Of a DNA stretch of 64,000 nt, positions 1 through 9,330 are shown piece after piece. The notes under the pieces are model-generated. The model was not told the origin of the DNA. It saw only the letters and a list, made by a program, of their open reading frames with translations, and did no database searches. The DNA is from Bacteroides nordii WAL 11050 = JCM 12987 (GTDB taxonomy: Bacteria; Bacteroidota; Bacteroidia; Bacteroidales; Bacteroidaceae): positions 26,412 through 90,411 of the forward strand of contig BAJA01000021.1 in the NCBI GenBank assembly GCA_000613465.1, read 5' to 3'. A program made the translations under genes and the position numbers. Position 1 is the stretch's first letter; each line of letters opens with the position of its first letter.

Positions 1-1652
1 CCGTTATTGAGTCCGATTTAGAAAACTACCCGGGCATGTATCTGCTTAAAAAAGAAGCCGGTAATAAATTGGTAGGCAAATGGGCCGAATATCCTAAAAA
101 AATAAAGAACGATAGTAAATATGATTCACAGGCAGTATTGGAGCGTTATGATTACATTGCCCTGACACCGGGCGTACGTACTTATCCCTGGCGTGGATTC
201 ATTATCAGCCGCGATGATTCGGAATTAATGAACAATGACCTGATCTACAAACTGGCAAAGCCCCAGGTAGAAAGGGATTTCTCCTGGATATCGGCCGGCC
301 GGACAGCTTTTGAATGGTTACACGACGGAGAACTTGAAGGAGACCTTGGATTTATCTACGGTCCTTTTGGAGACGGACGTCCGCATACACTTGAATTTTA
401 TAAATATTATGTAGACTTTGCCGCGGAAATGGGATTCGAATGGATGACTTGTGATGCCGGCTGGGGAGAAGAATACATCAAAGAGTTATGTACATACGCC
501 AAATCAAAAAATATCAAAATCATGGTATGGAGCTACTTTAACTTCCTGCTGGTTGATGCACCGATGCTTGCCCGTTTCAAAGAATGGGGTATATCGGGGG
601 TGAAAGCCGATTTTATGTCAAGAGATGACCAGGTGGCGTCCGGCTGGATACCTACAATGGCGGAACGCTGCGCCAAATACCAGTTGATGTTATTACTTCA
701 CGGTTGCCCGAAACCGGTAGCCTGGCACCGTACTTATCCGAATATCATCAGTTACGAAGCTGTGACAGGCGAAGAAAGTAACAAATGGAACGACAATTGT
801 AATCCATTGTATCACACCGTTATTCCTTTCTTACGCATGCTTGGAGGAGCAATGGATATGACTCCGGGATCTTTACGTAACAAGACCCGGAAAGGATGGA
901 CCTGGAAAGGGACAGGTGCTCCTTGGAGTCTGGGTACACGTGCACACCAAATGGCCCAGTACGTAGTATATCATCAGACATTAGGATTCGTAAGCGATGC
1001 ACCAACAGAATACCGTAAATTCCCCGAAATAATGGAATTTCTAAAACATGTGCCTACTATCTGGAACGAAACCAAACCGCTGCAAGGCAAAATAGGTGAA
1101 TTTGCTGTCATGGCCCGTAGATCAGATAAGGAATGGTATGTAGGCGGACTAAGCAACTGGACGGAACGGACACTGGATGTCGATTTTTCATTTCTTACTC
1201 CCGGAATACCTTATAAAGCTTACATCATAGAAGACGTACCGGAAAAAAATAATGATACATCAAGTACAACAGGAGATGCAACAGCTTGCAAATGCCATAC
1301 GATTGATGTTACCAGCCAAACCCGGATGAGCTTCAAACTGGCAGAAGGAGGTGGTTTTGTTATGCGCATTTATCCCGATCCCAACTATACAAGCGTCAAA
1401 AACACAGCACTCCGGGAAAAGGTGCAAATATGGTACGAGCAAAATAATGAAAGTATCTATGTACAACTCCCGGAACACGAACTAACAGCCGACATTCATC
1501 TCTACGATATTACAGGACGTCCGTTCTATCCGGATTATACAAAGAAAGATAATCCGCTCTGCATATCAATAGCGCAACTGTCAAGAGGCTATTACTGTGT
1601 GAAGTGTACTACTCCAGACCTCAGTCAGAGTAAACTCATTTACAAAAACTAA
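1..1652 (+). CDS. GH97 family glycoside hydrolase, 5'-truncated
   Basis: The frame is open from the first bases of the window, so the N-terminal part of this enzyme lies outside. Counting from the methionine at base 36, residues about 70-350 match the catalytic barrel of GH97 (SusB-like alpha-glucosidases/alpha-galactosidases), with blocks such as FEWMTCDAGWGE, GVKADFMSRDDQ and YEAVTGEE. Asp192 in VKADF lies where, as I recall, the retaining members of the family carry their nucleophile and SusB-type inverting members do not. Glu241 is a candidate acid/base. An all-beta domain follows, and the last 60 or so residues (IHLYDITGRPFY ... RGYYCVKC) resemble a type IX secretion C-terminal sorting tail. 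It probably acts outside the cytoplasm on alpha-linked hexosides. The family call is firm, the substrate is not. The next gene follows after 66 bases and may be cotranscribed. Confidence 0.85.
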   Translation, partial: VIESDLENYPGMYLLKKEAGNKLVGKWAEYPKKIKNDSKYDSQAVLERYDYIALTPGVRTYPWRGFIISRDDSELMNNDLIYKLAKPQVERDFSWISAGRTAFEWLHDGELEGDLGFIYGPFGDGRPHTLEFYKYYVDFAAEMGFEWMTCDAGWGEEYIKELCTYAKSKNIKIMVWSYFNFLLVDAPMLARFKEWGISGVKADFMSRDDQVASGWIPTMAERCAKYQLMLLLHGCPKPVAWHRTYPNIISYEAVTGEESNKWNDNCNPLYHTVIPFLRMLGGAMDMTPGSLRNKTRKGWTWKGTGAPWSLGTRAHQMAQYVVYHQTLGFVSDAPTEYRKFPEIMEFLKHVPTIWNETKPLQGKIGEFAVMARRSDKEWYVGGLSNWTERTLDVDFSFLTPGIPYKAYIIEDVPEKNNDTSSTTGDATACKCHTIDVTSQTRMSFKLAEGGGFVMRIYPDPNYTSVKNTALREKVQIWYEQNNESIYVQLPEHELTADIHLYDITGRPFYPDYTKKDNPLCISIAQLSRGYYCVKCTTPDLSQSKLIYKN

Positions 1653-1718
1653 ATTATTGAGAGAATGAATTTCATCTCCGATAAACGACTTTAATATTAA
1701 CCATTAAATAGTTACATT

Positions 1719-3692
1719 ATGAAAATTAGAAAATTACTTTCAACAATGGCATTAAGTGCTTTAGTAGCTTCGAATGCATTCGCTACCGAACCTGTAAAAG
1801 TAGAATGGGGAGATGTGATCAGACAACCATGGGGAGATCCCAGCGATCCTGAAGGTGCCAATGTCTGTTCCTGGTTTCAATGGGGACAGGACTTATGGTT
1901 CGACTACAACAACGATGGTTATCCGGACCGTTTCCTCATTGGTGGTAAACACCAGGATATGGGTCATGCATATCTGTTCAGAAATGAAGAAGGAAGCGAA
2001 TTTACCAACATACCCGTTAATATTCCTAAGCTCGAAATTGCCGGTGCAGTTGTATTGGATTTCGACAATGATGGTATCATGGATCTTTATGTACAGGGGA
2101 AAAAAGTGACTGACAACGGAGAGGGCGGACAAAACAGAGAAAACTATACTGCTATCTGGAGAGGAACAGGAGATCCGGACAATCCTTTTGAGCATGCTGT
2201 TCAGCAAGAGATAGACGAACTGGGCATCGGAGAATCCGAAGGACAGCACCGGGGGTACTTCTGCGCAGCCGGCGACTATGACAATGATGGTTGGACAGAT
2301 CTGTTTATGACAGGATGGGCACGTAAAGATGAGAGTTGGCACGTGATTCTATACAGAAATAACCAAGGTGTTTTCGAAGAAGTACAAAATCCCGTGGGAG
2401 AAGACGGAGAAGGAATTGAACCCTTCAAAACAATCACAACCGGTTCCGTTTATCTGAGTGATTTAAATAAAGACGGATATCTGGATCTCATCGTATCCGG
2501 TAATGACCAGACTAACGGCTGGGTTGCCACTACCACTATTTACTTTAACAATGGTGACGGCACTTTCCGTGAAACAACTCAGCAGGGCTTTTTCGAAGGT
2601 CAAAAGAGCGGTACGACCTTTACTGCAGACGTGAACAATGACGGTTATCCCGACATATTAGAGTTTGGAGATCTCAAGAACAATGATGTGGAAACTTACA
2701 ATGCTGTAGGAAATATATACATCAATAATGGCGACGGCACTTTTGCTGATCCATTGAAAACTGAAGCTACCAACCTGCTGGCAGCCAGAGCTATGCCCGC
2801 CATAGGTGACATCAACAATGATGGTAAGATTGATATTATGATTCAATGTGGATGGTCATCAACAGACGGACAAACCGAAACAGACTATTCCCTCGCTAAC
2901 TTATATTATAACAATGGAGACAACAGCTTCACCCGTGAATTCCTGAATGATAACACCAACTCTCACGAATCCGATGTGAACTTTATTGATTTCAACCATG
3001 ATGGTGCGCTCGACTATTCCATCAGTGGATGGGGACCTAAAGAGCCTAACTGGTTCAACCGGTTAGTACCCAATAATTTAACCAGTGATCTTGCTATGAA
3101 TGAAGCTCCCGGATTTGCAAGCAATTCAGATGTACAGGTTAAACAAGACGGTTCAGATGTTATTATTTTCTGGGGAAACGCAACAGACGATACAACTCCG
3201 GCAGAAGCCATCCGTTACAATATATACATTAAAGCTAAAAAAGCAGATGACTTCGGAGTAACTTACACCTATACCTATGCCCCGGCAAGCCTCCAGGCAA
3301 ATAAAATGTTCGGGACTACAACTTATGATTCTAAAGTTGCAGCTCGTCTGATTAATAGCCATCAGATTCGTATGAAAGGGTTCAATACGACTGATTATGA
3401 ATTCGCCGTACAACCTGTGGATAATGGCAACCTCGGTGGTAAATTTATCGTAGCGAATATAGCAGGTGGCAGTGGTATCGGAAATACTCAGATGGCAACT
3501 GCCAACGTATATGTAAACAATGATACCATTATTATTGAAAGCGACAGTAGTACGGCTTATGCCATTAACACAATTGACGGCAAACAGATCGTTAACGGTA
3601 TATGTGACAATAAAGCAACCGAAAAAGTAAACCAGGGTATCTATCTGGTAAAAGTAGCCAATACCACTCACAAAGTTTGTGTACTACAATAA
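1719..3692 (+). CDS. FG-GAP/VCBS repeat secreted protein with sorting tail
   Basis: 657 residues beginning with a clear signal peptide (MKIRKLLSTMALSALVASNAFA). At least five FG-GAP/VCBS-type repeats each contain an Asp-rich calcium-binding-like loop: DYNNDGYPD, DYDNDGWTD, DLNKDGYLD, DVNNDGYPD, DINNDGKID and DFNHDGALD. Such repeats build integrin-like beta-propellers used for ligand or surface binding. Residues about 480-590 look like a fibronectin-type region, and the last 70 (IDGKQIV ... QGIYLVKVANTTHK) resemble a type IX sorting tail. No catalytic motif is visible. With the GH97 gene just upstream it is probably an accessory binding protein of the same glycan locus, most of which is outside the window. 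Confidence 0.8.
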   Translation: MKIRKLLSTMALSALVASNAFATEPVKVEWGDVIRQPWGDPSDPEGANVCSWFQWGQDLWFDYNNDGYPDRFLIGGKHQDMGHAYLFRNEEGSEFTNIPVNIPKLEIAGAVVLDFDNDGIMDLYVQGKKVTDNGEGGQNRENYTAIWRGTGDPDNPFEHAVQQEIDELGIGESEGQHRGYFCAAGDYDNDGWTDLFMTGWARKDESWHVILYRNNQGVFEEVQNPVGEDGEGIEPFKTITTGSVYLSDLNKDGYLDLIVSGNDQTNGWVATTTIYFNNGDGTFRETTQQGFFEGQKSGTTFTADVNNDGYPDILEFGDLKNNDVETYNAVGNIYINNGDGTFADPLKTEATNLLAARAMPAIGDINNDGKIDIMIQCGWSSTDGQTETDYSLANLYYNNGDNSFTREFLNDNTNSHESDVNFIDFNHDGALDYSISGWGPKEPNWFNRLVPNNLTSDLAMNEAPGFASNSDVQVKQDGSDVIIFWGNATDDTTPAEAIRYNIYIKAKKADDFGVTYTYTYAPASLQANKMFGTTTYDSKVAARLINSHQIRMKGFNTTDYEFAVQPVDNGNLGGKFIVANIAGGSGIGNTQMATANVYVNNDTIIIESDSSTAYAINTIDGKQIVNGICDNKATEKVNQGIYLVKVANTTHKVCVLQ

Positions 3693-3743
3693 AAATTAGC
3701 CATGTATGGAAACAACCCGAAAAAGAAATCGTATTTTATTACA

Positions 3744-3887
3744 TTGACAGGAAGCGATCTTTTCTTTTCCAGTTGTTTCTGTCAAATCTTATAAATATCC
3801 AATTCGTTTGTCGTAGAGAAAAGCCCTGTTTCTCTACGACAAACGAGTCGTTCCTCGTAGAGTTTCGATGCGTTTCTCGTAGAGAAA
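3744..3887. repeat. Cluster of three hairpins with TCGTAGAG repeats
   Basis: The 470-base gap 3693-4162 has no credible gene. It holds a 7-bp stem (3744-3750 with 3779-3785), a perfect 17-bp stem with a 7-base loop (3805-3821 with 3829-3845), and a 6-bp stem with a 3-base loop (3873-3887). The octamer TCGTAGAG occurs directly at 3811, 3855 and 3877 and inverted at 3832-3839. The long hairpin may end transcription of the upstream gene, but no long T run follows it. A small RNA or a dispersed palindromic element are alternatives. Confidence 0.6.
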
Positions 3888-4137
3888 AACATCATTCTAT
3901 AACGTATTGATAAACAACGATTTACAAATCCAAAGAATGTCATATCTATTTACTTTCAAGATTCATCTTTTCTTTGCCAATATCGATTGTTCATAGTCCA
4001 TAATTATATACAAAACAGTTCTTATACACTTGTTTTTATATCCAGTCACTTTGCCATCTGTCCAGAGTAATACTTCCATAGTAGCTAATAACTATCTAAA
4101 AACCGATAAGCCGCACAATGCTTCTCCCAAAATGTGC

Positions 4138-4145
4138 TATCTTTG
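4138..4145 (+). promoter_or_regulatory. Bacteroides -7 box for the orphan kinase
   Basis: TATCTTTG fits the Bacteroides -7 consensus TAnnTTTG and sits 17 bases before the ATG of the kinase gene. No TTTG element is found at the usual -33 distance, so the promoter is weak or the call is partly chance. Confidence 0.45.
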
Positions 4146-4162
4146 CGACAAAATTGTAAGAG

Positions 4163-6388
4163 ATGCGTACGCGTAAAGTAACGATTATCACTCTTGTAGG
4201 ACTTACATTAACTCTGATACTCCAAATCGGAGGGCTATTTTATGCCTATCGCAGTAACATGGAAATGATGAAACTCACAGTAAAAAAGAGTTTTTCCATT
4301 GCCTTTTACGAAACCATCGACAATCTGGTCAACCAGCTTCCCTATCCTGACGGAACAACCGTCACCTATATACCTATTGAACCATATGCAGACCTCCCGA
4401 CAGACGAGCAGAATCTGCGAGGTAATGAGTATCTGGCCCGGATATTAAAAACTGAATACGGTGTAGAATTTCCTATTGATGAATTGGCAACCGTACTGAA
4501 AAAGAAGCTGAAACAAGATCATATTGACAGCGAAGTTGTAATCAACAAAATAGATACGAAAACTCACCGGACATTGGCCAGCACAAACCCGGCATTCAAC
4601 CGAAGTATAGGTGTATTAGCCTCCGAACCTTTCTTTATAGACCGTGAAAACGATATAGCCGTACAAGCCGTTATTGTTTCTCCCTACGTCTTGATTTTAA
4701 AGAAAGTATCATTACTCTATCTGTTTACTTTCGGCCTGATGACCGTAGTAATATGCAGTATCATTTCACAGATAAAGCTCATCATTCGCCAACAGCAAAC
4801 CATAAAAGTACAGGAAAACTCTTTTTATGCATTAGCCGGAAACATGGCTGCTCCGGTTTCTGCCATTCCGGCTAAAATGGCGCAAGAACAATGGCAGGAA
4901 ATTGAGAATGAAAGCAATACATTGCTTACGATGACCGAAGAAACTCTGACAGCCGCCCGGGAGGCAACACAACGGAATCAGGGGAAAAAACAACGTTCTT
5001 CCAAAGCACTTTCTATACTCAGTCTGGCAGGTACATTTCTGCTATTAATAATCTGGATTGTTTTTTTATACAATACCGGACAAGAAGCATTTGCACACAA
5101 AATAAATACGTATTTTGAAGAAGCATTTTTCAACGAAGTAAGTTATCATCAGTTTCCTCATTATATGGCCAGTAAAGAGAAAAAAGTAATACTCAACTTC
5201 CCGGAAACCGGCCTTACCCCTTTTGCACAAAAGCAAAAAGAGGAGGCCATACGAACAAAAGCGCCTGTAACAAGGGTATATGTTTATCACGTCTACAACT
5301 CAATCGATGCAAACTACACGCTACGCTCGGCTCTTAAAATGCTTGAAGCAATAAACTCCTGTTCCACCCCTGCTCCATTTTCTTTGCACCACATGGATTC
5401 TGTATTTATCACCTATCTACAGGAAGCAGGAATCACAAACCCGGTCAGTATCAATATACTGAAATATCCCACCTTAGAAACAGAAGAAAGCACACGCCCC
5501 GGATATACAACCGGGGCACCGGATCTGATAACCCGGTTTATCCCTCTGAACAATGATAGCAGCAAAGTAGTACAGGCAGCAATATCTTCTCCACAACTAT
5601 TAATACTAAAACCGTTGTGGCCATTACTGCTTTCACTGGGATTAATGTTTATCCTCATTGTTAGTTGCGTATTCTATCAGGTGAAAATTACCTTCCTGCA
5701 ACGCCGCCTTGCACAGTTCCAGAAAGATCTTACTTATGCCATGATTCATGATATGAAATCACCCCTGAACTCTATTCTTATGGGAGCACATATATTGGGT
5801 ACAGGAAGAATTAACGACAATCCGGTAAAAAAAGAAAGGTATCTTCGTACTATGTCCGACGAATGCGAGCATCTGCTTACCCTGTCAAACCGGGTAATAC
5901 TGCTCACACAAATAGAAGAAGACAAGTTACAGTTACATAAAGAGAATGTGGATTTAGAACCTTTGATAGATGATCTTATAGAAAAATTCCGTTTAAAAGC
6001 TCATAAGCCGGTAGAGTTTTCGAAAGTATTCCACCGTTGTCAGTCTGTTTATGCAGATGCATTCTGCCTGCGTGAAATTCTCAGTAACCTGATAGACAAT
6101 GCCATCAAATACTCTCACGAAGAAGTAAAAATCAGTATTATGTGTGAAGAAGAAAATGGCTTCATTAAAATTAAAGTACACGACAACGGGTTGGGCATCC
6201 CACTGAAAGAACAAAGTAAAATATTCAATAAGTTCGAGCGTGCTTCAGCCAATAGTCGAAGTAAAGCCAACGGCTTCGGACTCGGACTAAATTATGTTCA
6301 GCAGGTGATGGTTGCACATAATGGCAGAGTCAGGGTAGAAAGTGTAGAAAATAAGTTCAGCGAGTTCACATTATCTTTCCCGGTTTAA
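4163..6388 (+). CDS. Sensor histidine kinase with duplicated sensor region
   Basis: 741 residues. Two tandem modules are visible, each made of a transmembrane helix, a periplasmic region and a second helix (helices near residues 7-28, 172-198, 270-293 and 484-507). The C-terminus is a complete kinase: the H box YAMIHDMKSP has its phospho-acceptor His at 529, followed by an N box (LSNLIDNAIKYS) and G boxes (DNGLGIP, NGFGLGL). After the first module, residues about 207-260 resemble a decayed dimerisation domain: YALAGNMAAP aligns with YAMIHDMKSP, with Gly226 in place of His. The kinase core closely resembles the kinase at 7080-8438, so the two are paralogues and may share the regulator at 8435. 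Signal unknown. Its stop codon overlaps the convergent gene's stop in a shared TTAA. Confidence 0.85.
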   Translation: MRTRKVTIITLVGLTLTLILQIGGLFYAYRSNMEMMKLTVKKSFSIAFYETIDNLVNQLPYPDGTTVTYIPIEPYADLPTDEQNLRGNEYLARILKTEYGVEFPIDELATVLKKKLKQDHIDSEVVINKIDTKTHRTLASTNPAFNRSIGVLASEPFFIDRENDIAVQAVIVSPYVLILKKVSLLYLFTFGLMTVVICSIISQIKLIIRQQQTIKVQENSFYALAGNMAAPVSAIPAKMAQEQWQEIENESNTLLTMTEETLTAAREATQRNQGKKQRSSKALSILSLAGTFLLLIIWIVFLYNTGQEAFAHKINTYFEEAFFNEVSYHQFPHYMASKEKKVILNFPETGLTPFAQKQKEEAIRTKAPVTRVYVYHVYNSIDANYTLRSALKMLEAINSCSTPAPFSLHHMDSVFITYLQEAGITNPVSINILKYPTLETEESTRPGYTTGAPDLITRFIPLNNDSSKVVQAAISSPQLLILKPLWPLLLSLGLMFILIVSCVFYQVKITFLQRRLAQFQKDLTYAMIHDMKSPLNSILMGAHILGTGRINDNPVKKERYLRTMSDECEHLLTLSNRVILLTQIEEDKLQLHKENVDLEPLIDDLIEKFRLKAHKPVEFSKVFHRCQSVYADAFCLREILSNLIDNAIKYSHEEVKISIMCEEENGFIKIKVHDNGLGIPLKEQSKIFNKFERASANSRSKANGFGLGLNYVQQVMVAHNGRVRVESVENKFSEFTLSFPV

Positions 6389-6834
6389 TGTATCCTCCTC
6401 TCCTTTCGCTCTAAATAATTAATTACCAGATTATTCTCCTCGAAATATCTGAGCAGCCAAATTGTTTTATAATCATTGATACCCATCAGCAGAAACGGAA
6501 TGCTGATTAAAAGAAAAATGAACCGTCCGGAAAACAAAGTGTAACACAGAGGAAGAACTCCTAAAAGAAGAGCAGGCATCAAAGATACTATGACAAACTG
6601 CCATACATATAAAGGTTCACTACACGCACAGTTGGCAAACAATAGCCTCCCCTTCATTGTCAAGGAAACAGACCGGAAACCCCGCTTCACAAAAAGCAGA
6701 AAGAAAAATGCACGAATAAGTTCGTATGCAATAAACGAATAAGCATACGGAACTGTCCTCAGGATAATCTGCGTCCCACCCGCTCCACAGCTAATGGCTA
6801 ACAGAGGTTTTTTATTTTCTGTATCGGTCGTCAT
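6385..6834 (-). CDS. DUF3267-like membrane protein lacking the zinc motif
   Basis: 149 residues with two or three hydrophobic helices. The arrangement of an early helix, a C-x-C pair with a following proline (ANCACSEPLYVWQ), LMPALLLGVLP, and a late GINDYKTIWLLR resembles DUF3267 membrane proteins, which usually carry an HExxH-type zinc site. Here the matching site reads YELIR, so a peptidase role is unlikely. The family assignment is from pattern memory and is tentative. The gene is convergent with the kinase at 4163 and overlaps it by four bases. Confidence 0.55.
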   Translation of the reverse strand: MTTDTENKKPLLAISCGAGGTQIILRTVPYAYSFIAYELIRAFFFLLFVKRGFRSVSLTMKGRLLFANCACSEPLYVWQFVIVSLMPALLLGVLPLCYTLFSGRFIFLLISIPFLLMGINDYKTIWLLRYFEENNLVINYLERKERRIH

Positions 6835-6891
6835 CTCATTCCATATAAATAAAGGAAGAAGGATTTCTATTTTTCTCTACTCCCGGCATTG

Positions 6892-6899
6892 CAAAGATA
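6892..6899 (-). promoter_or_regulatory. -7 box for the DUF3267-like gene
   Basis: On the minus strand this reads TATCTTTG, matching TAnnTTTG, about 58 bases upstream of the start at 6834. No TTTG is seen at the -33 distance. Confidence 0.4.
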
Positions 6900-7048
6900 A
6901 AACAGAGTAAATTAAGAGTATGTTATTACAATGTTATCATTACGTTAACGCTACGTTAAGCACTTCCTATACGGGGAAATTTCCATACGTACAGAACATT
7001 CGACGTTACCAAATACTTAAAAAAGTGAATAATCACAAACTATTTTTC

Positions 7049-7056
7049 TATCTTTG
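7049..7056 (+). promoter_or_regulatory. -7 box for the kinase/regulator pair
   Basis: TATCTTTG lies 23 bases before the ATG at 7080. The same octamer stands at nearly the same distance before the paralogous kinase at 4163, which makes chance less likely. No -33 TTTG is visible. Confidence 0.45.
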
Positions 7057-7079
7057 CCAACGAATTAAAAGAAAAAAGC

Positions 7080-8438
7080 ATGAATAAACCGCTATTTCGA
7101 TATATTACTGTCATTGCTATCCTGGCGGTAGTAGCACTGCAAGGAATGTGGTTTTCCAACTCCTATCATTTGTTGGAGAATGAATTGTACGACAAAATCA
7201 ATAATGCTTTTCTGGAAGCACAATTACAGGAGTCCTCAAAATCAAGTAAGCAATTTGAAGGGAATATCCCCAATGGTACCGTACTCCAACTGGATTCTAC
7301 CAAAATACGTGCGAAAAATGATATGGCCGACAGATTGATTTTGATAACTGCCCTGCACAGCATTCATCACGAATATAACATCCCTCTCAACTATCAATCT
7401 CTTGACTCTTGTTACAGGGAAGAGCTGGACAAAGTAAATCTCGGAAAACTCCATTTCCGTATAGATTCCGTTGACATCGATTCTACACGCTATAAATATG
7501 TAGAAGACTTTGCAGAAGACAGTAGCCTTGTCCGGCTTCACAACGAAATGCAAACCCAAATATTCCCCATTCGGGAGGACTTCTCCAAAGGTATACAGGC
7601 TACCATCGACAATCCTTATAAATTGATTATCCTTCAGATGCGAATGTTCCTCATCGGAACGGTATTGCTTCTGTTCATCGTGATCTATTGCCTTGTACAA
7701 CAAATCAAAGTGATTGTGAAACAAAACAAAATAGCCAAGATACGCGAGGACTTCTCCTATGCCATGATACATGATATGAAAACCCCACTCAGTTCTATCC
7801 TCATGGGTACACGTATCCTGCGCAGTGGAAAGCTGGATGATAAACCGGAACGGAAAGAGAAGTATTTCGACATCATGGAGGACGAAGAAGAACATTTGCT
7901 GGCATTGGTCAATAAGGTACTGACATTGTCAAAGCTGGAAGAGGGCAAACTGCTGCTCGAGAAAAAGGAGGTAAGCCTGCGTCCTATTATAGAAGATCTC
8001 ACCGAAAAGTTTACTGCCAAAGCAGAAAAGCCTGTTGAATTCATTCTTGATCTACAGGAAGAAAAAGTATATGCAGATGAAGAGTTTCTGAAAGAAGCTA
8101 TCAGCAATCTGATTGATAATGCCATCAAATACTCGGAAGAGAGTGTACAAATAAAAATATCTTCTTCGGCCTCATCCAATGGATATACACACATCAGTGT
8201 GAAAGATAACGGTATGGGTATTCCACTGAAAGAGCAAGGAAAAATATTCGAGAAATTTGAACGTGCCTCAGCAGTACAGCGAAATCGAAAAGGAGGAGCT
8301 CCGGGTTTTGGACTTGGATTAAACTATGTATTCCATGTTGTACGGGCACATCACGGAAGCGTAAAACTTGAAAGTATAGAGGGAGAATATAGCGAATTTA
8401 CTATAAATATTCCACAACAAAATAAAGAGATAGTATGA
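7080..8438 (+). CDS. Two-component sensor histidine kinase
   Basis: 452 residues. An N-terminal helix (about 8-27) and a second (about 190-210) flank a periplasmic sensor of about 160 residues. The cytoplasmic part has the H box YAMIHDMKTP with phospho-acceptor His231, an N box (ISNLIDNAIKYS), and G boxes DNGMGIP and GFGLGLNYV. The stop overlaps the start of the response-regulator gene by four bases (ATGA), so the two are translationally coupled and form a cognate pair. The ligand is unknown. The catalytic core is very similar to that of the 741-residue kinase upstream. A membrane-stress system like RprXY of B. fragilis is conceivable but not shown. Confidence 0.88.
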   Translation: MNKPLFRYITVIAILAVVALQGMWFSNSYHLLENELYDKINNAFLEAQLQESSKSSKQFEGNIPNGTVLQLDSTKIRAKNDMADRLILITALHSIHHEYNIPLNYQSLDSCYREELDKVNLGKLHFRIDSVDIDSTRYKYVEDFAEDSSLVRLHNEMQTQIFPIREDFSKGIQATIDNPYKLIILQMRMFLIGTVLLLFIVIYCLVQQIKVIVKQNKIAKIREDFSYAMIHDMKTPLSSILMGTRILRSGKLDDKPERKEKYFDIMEDEEEHLLALVNKVLTLSKLEEGKLLLEKKEVSLRPIIEDLTEKFTAKAEKPVEFILDLQEEKVYADEEFLKEAISNLIDNAIKYSEESVQIKISSSASSNGYTHISVKDNGMGIPLKEQGKIFEKFERASAVQRNRKGGAPGFGLGLNYVFHVVRAHHGSVKLESIEGEYSEFTINIPQQNKEIV

Positions 8439-9160
8439 TAAGGTTATTATTAGTTGAAGACGATGCCAACCTAAGGTATATTATCCAGGGCGGGCTTGAA
8501 GACATGATTGGCGGATATGAAATAAAAGATGCCGCCAACGGTGTGGAAGGATTAAAAATATGGCAGGAATGGAAACCGGACGTGATCGTTTCGGACATTG
8601 AAATGCCTGTAATGGATGGATATGAAATGGTGAAACGCATCCGCGAAACCGATACAGATACACCTATTCTATTCAGTTCGGGACGGGTATCGCCCAAAGA
8701 CGTAGTAAAAGGCTACGAGTTGGGAGTAAACAACTATCTGAAAAAACCATTTCTCCCGGAAGAACTGAATGCACATGTGCAGGCATTGATGAAGATGAGC
8801 CAAAAAGCACCGGAAAAGCCTGTAGCACCCACAAATACAGCAACAGTAGATGAAGCTATCTACCGGATAGGTAAGAATTATACACTGGATGCGGAACATG
8901 CTACGCTAAAGTACGCATCAGGAAGTAGCAGAACGCTGACAGTACGCGAAGCTGCACTTTTACAGATGCTTTGTGAAAAGAAAGGTGAAGTGGTAAAACG
9001 GGAAACTATTCTTGAAAAACTATGGGGTACAGAAGATGATTACTTTGCTTCACGTAGCCTGGACGTATTTGTCACTAAATTAAGAAAACTATTCGCAGAA
9101 GACGAAACAGTGAGTATCAAAACAGTAAAAGGAGTGGGTTTGACTCTGTTGGAAGAGTAA
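8435..9160 (+). CDS. OmpR/PhoB-type response regulator
   Basis: 241 residues. The receiver domain (1-120) has the acidic pair near residue 9 (VEDDAN), the phospho-acceptor Asp54 in VSDIEMPVMDG, and the conserved Lys in LKKPF. The C-terminal winged-helix DNA-binding domain (about 145-238) ends with the typical SLDVFVTKLRKLF and VKGVGLTL segments. It overlaps the cognate kinase gene by four bases and is followed by a terminator. Its targets are unknown. It could also be phosphorylated by the paralogous orphan kinase at 4163. Confidence 0.9.
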   Translation: MIRLLLVEDDANLRYIIQGGLEDMIGGYEIKDAANGVEGLKIWQEWKPDVIVSDIEMPVMDGYEMVKRIRETDTDTPILFSSGRVSPKDVVKGYELGVNNYLKKPFLPEELNAHVQALMKMSQKAPEKPVAPTNTATVDEAIYRIGKNYTLDAEHATLKYASGSSRTLTVREAALLQMLCEKKGEVVKRETILEKLWGTEDDYFASRSLDVFVTKLRKLFAEDETVSIKTVKGVGLTLLEE

Positions 9161-9192
9161 GAACAATACATTTGTTATTGTTTTCGTTTTTT
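9160..9192 (+). terminator. Rho-independent terminator after the regulator
   Basis: A 7-bp stem AACAATA/TATTGTT (9162-9168 with 9176-9182), extendable by wobble pairs, has a 7-base loop and is followed by a T-rich tract. It overlaps the stop of the regulator gene. Confidence 0.6.
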
Positions 9193-9330
9193 ATTTCCCA
9201 TATTAACTACTCATACTTATTGATCTGCTATAATAAATACTTTAAAAAAAACAAAAATTAGAATACATAACTGGCATACTATCAGCAAAGTAATCGCAGA
9301 TTTCATAGCATAATACGAATACCGGATCGG

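Noticed and set aside
3677..3910. 77-codon plus-strand frame after the FG-GAP gene
   Set aside because: It runs across the hairpin cluster, overlaps the upstream stop and has no protein-like composition or start signal.
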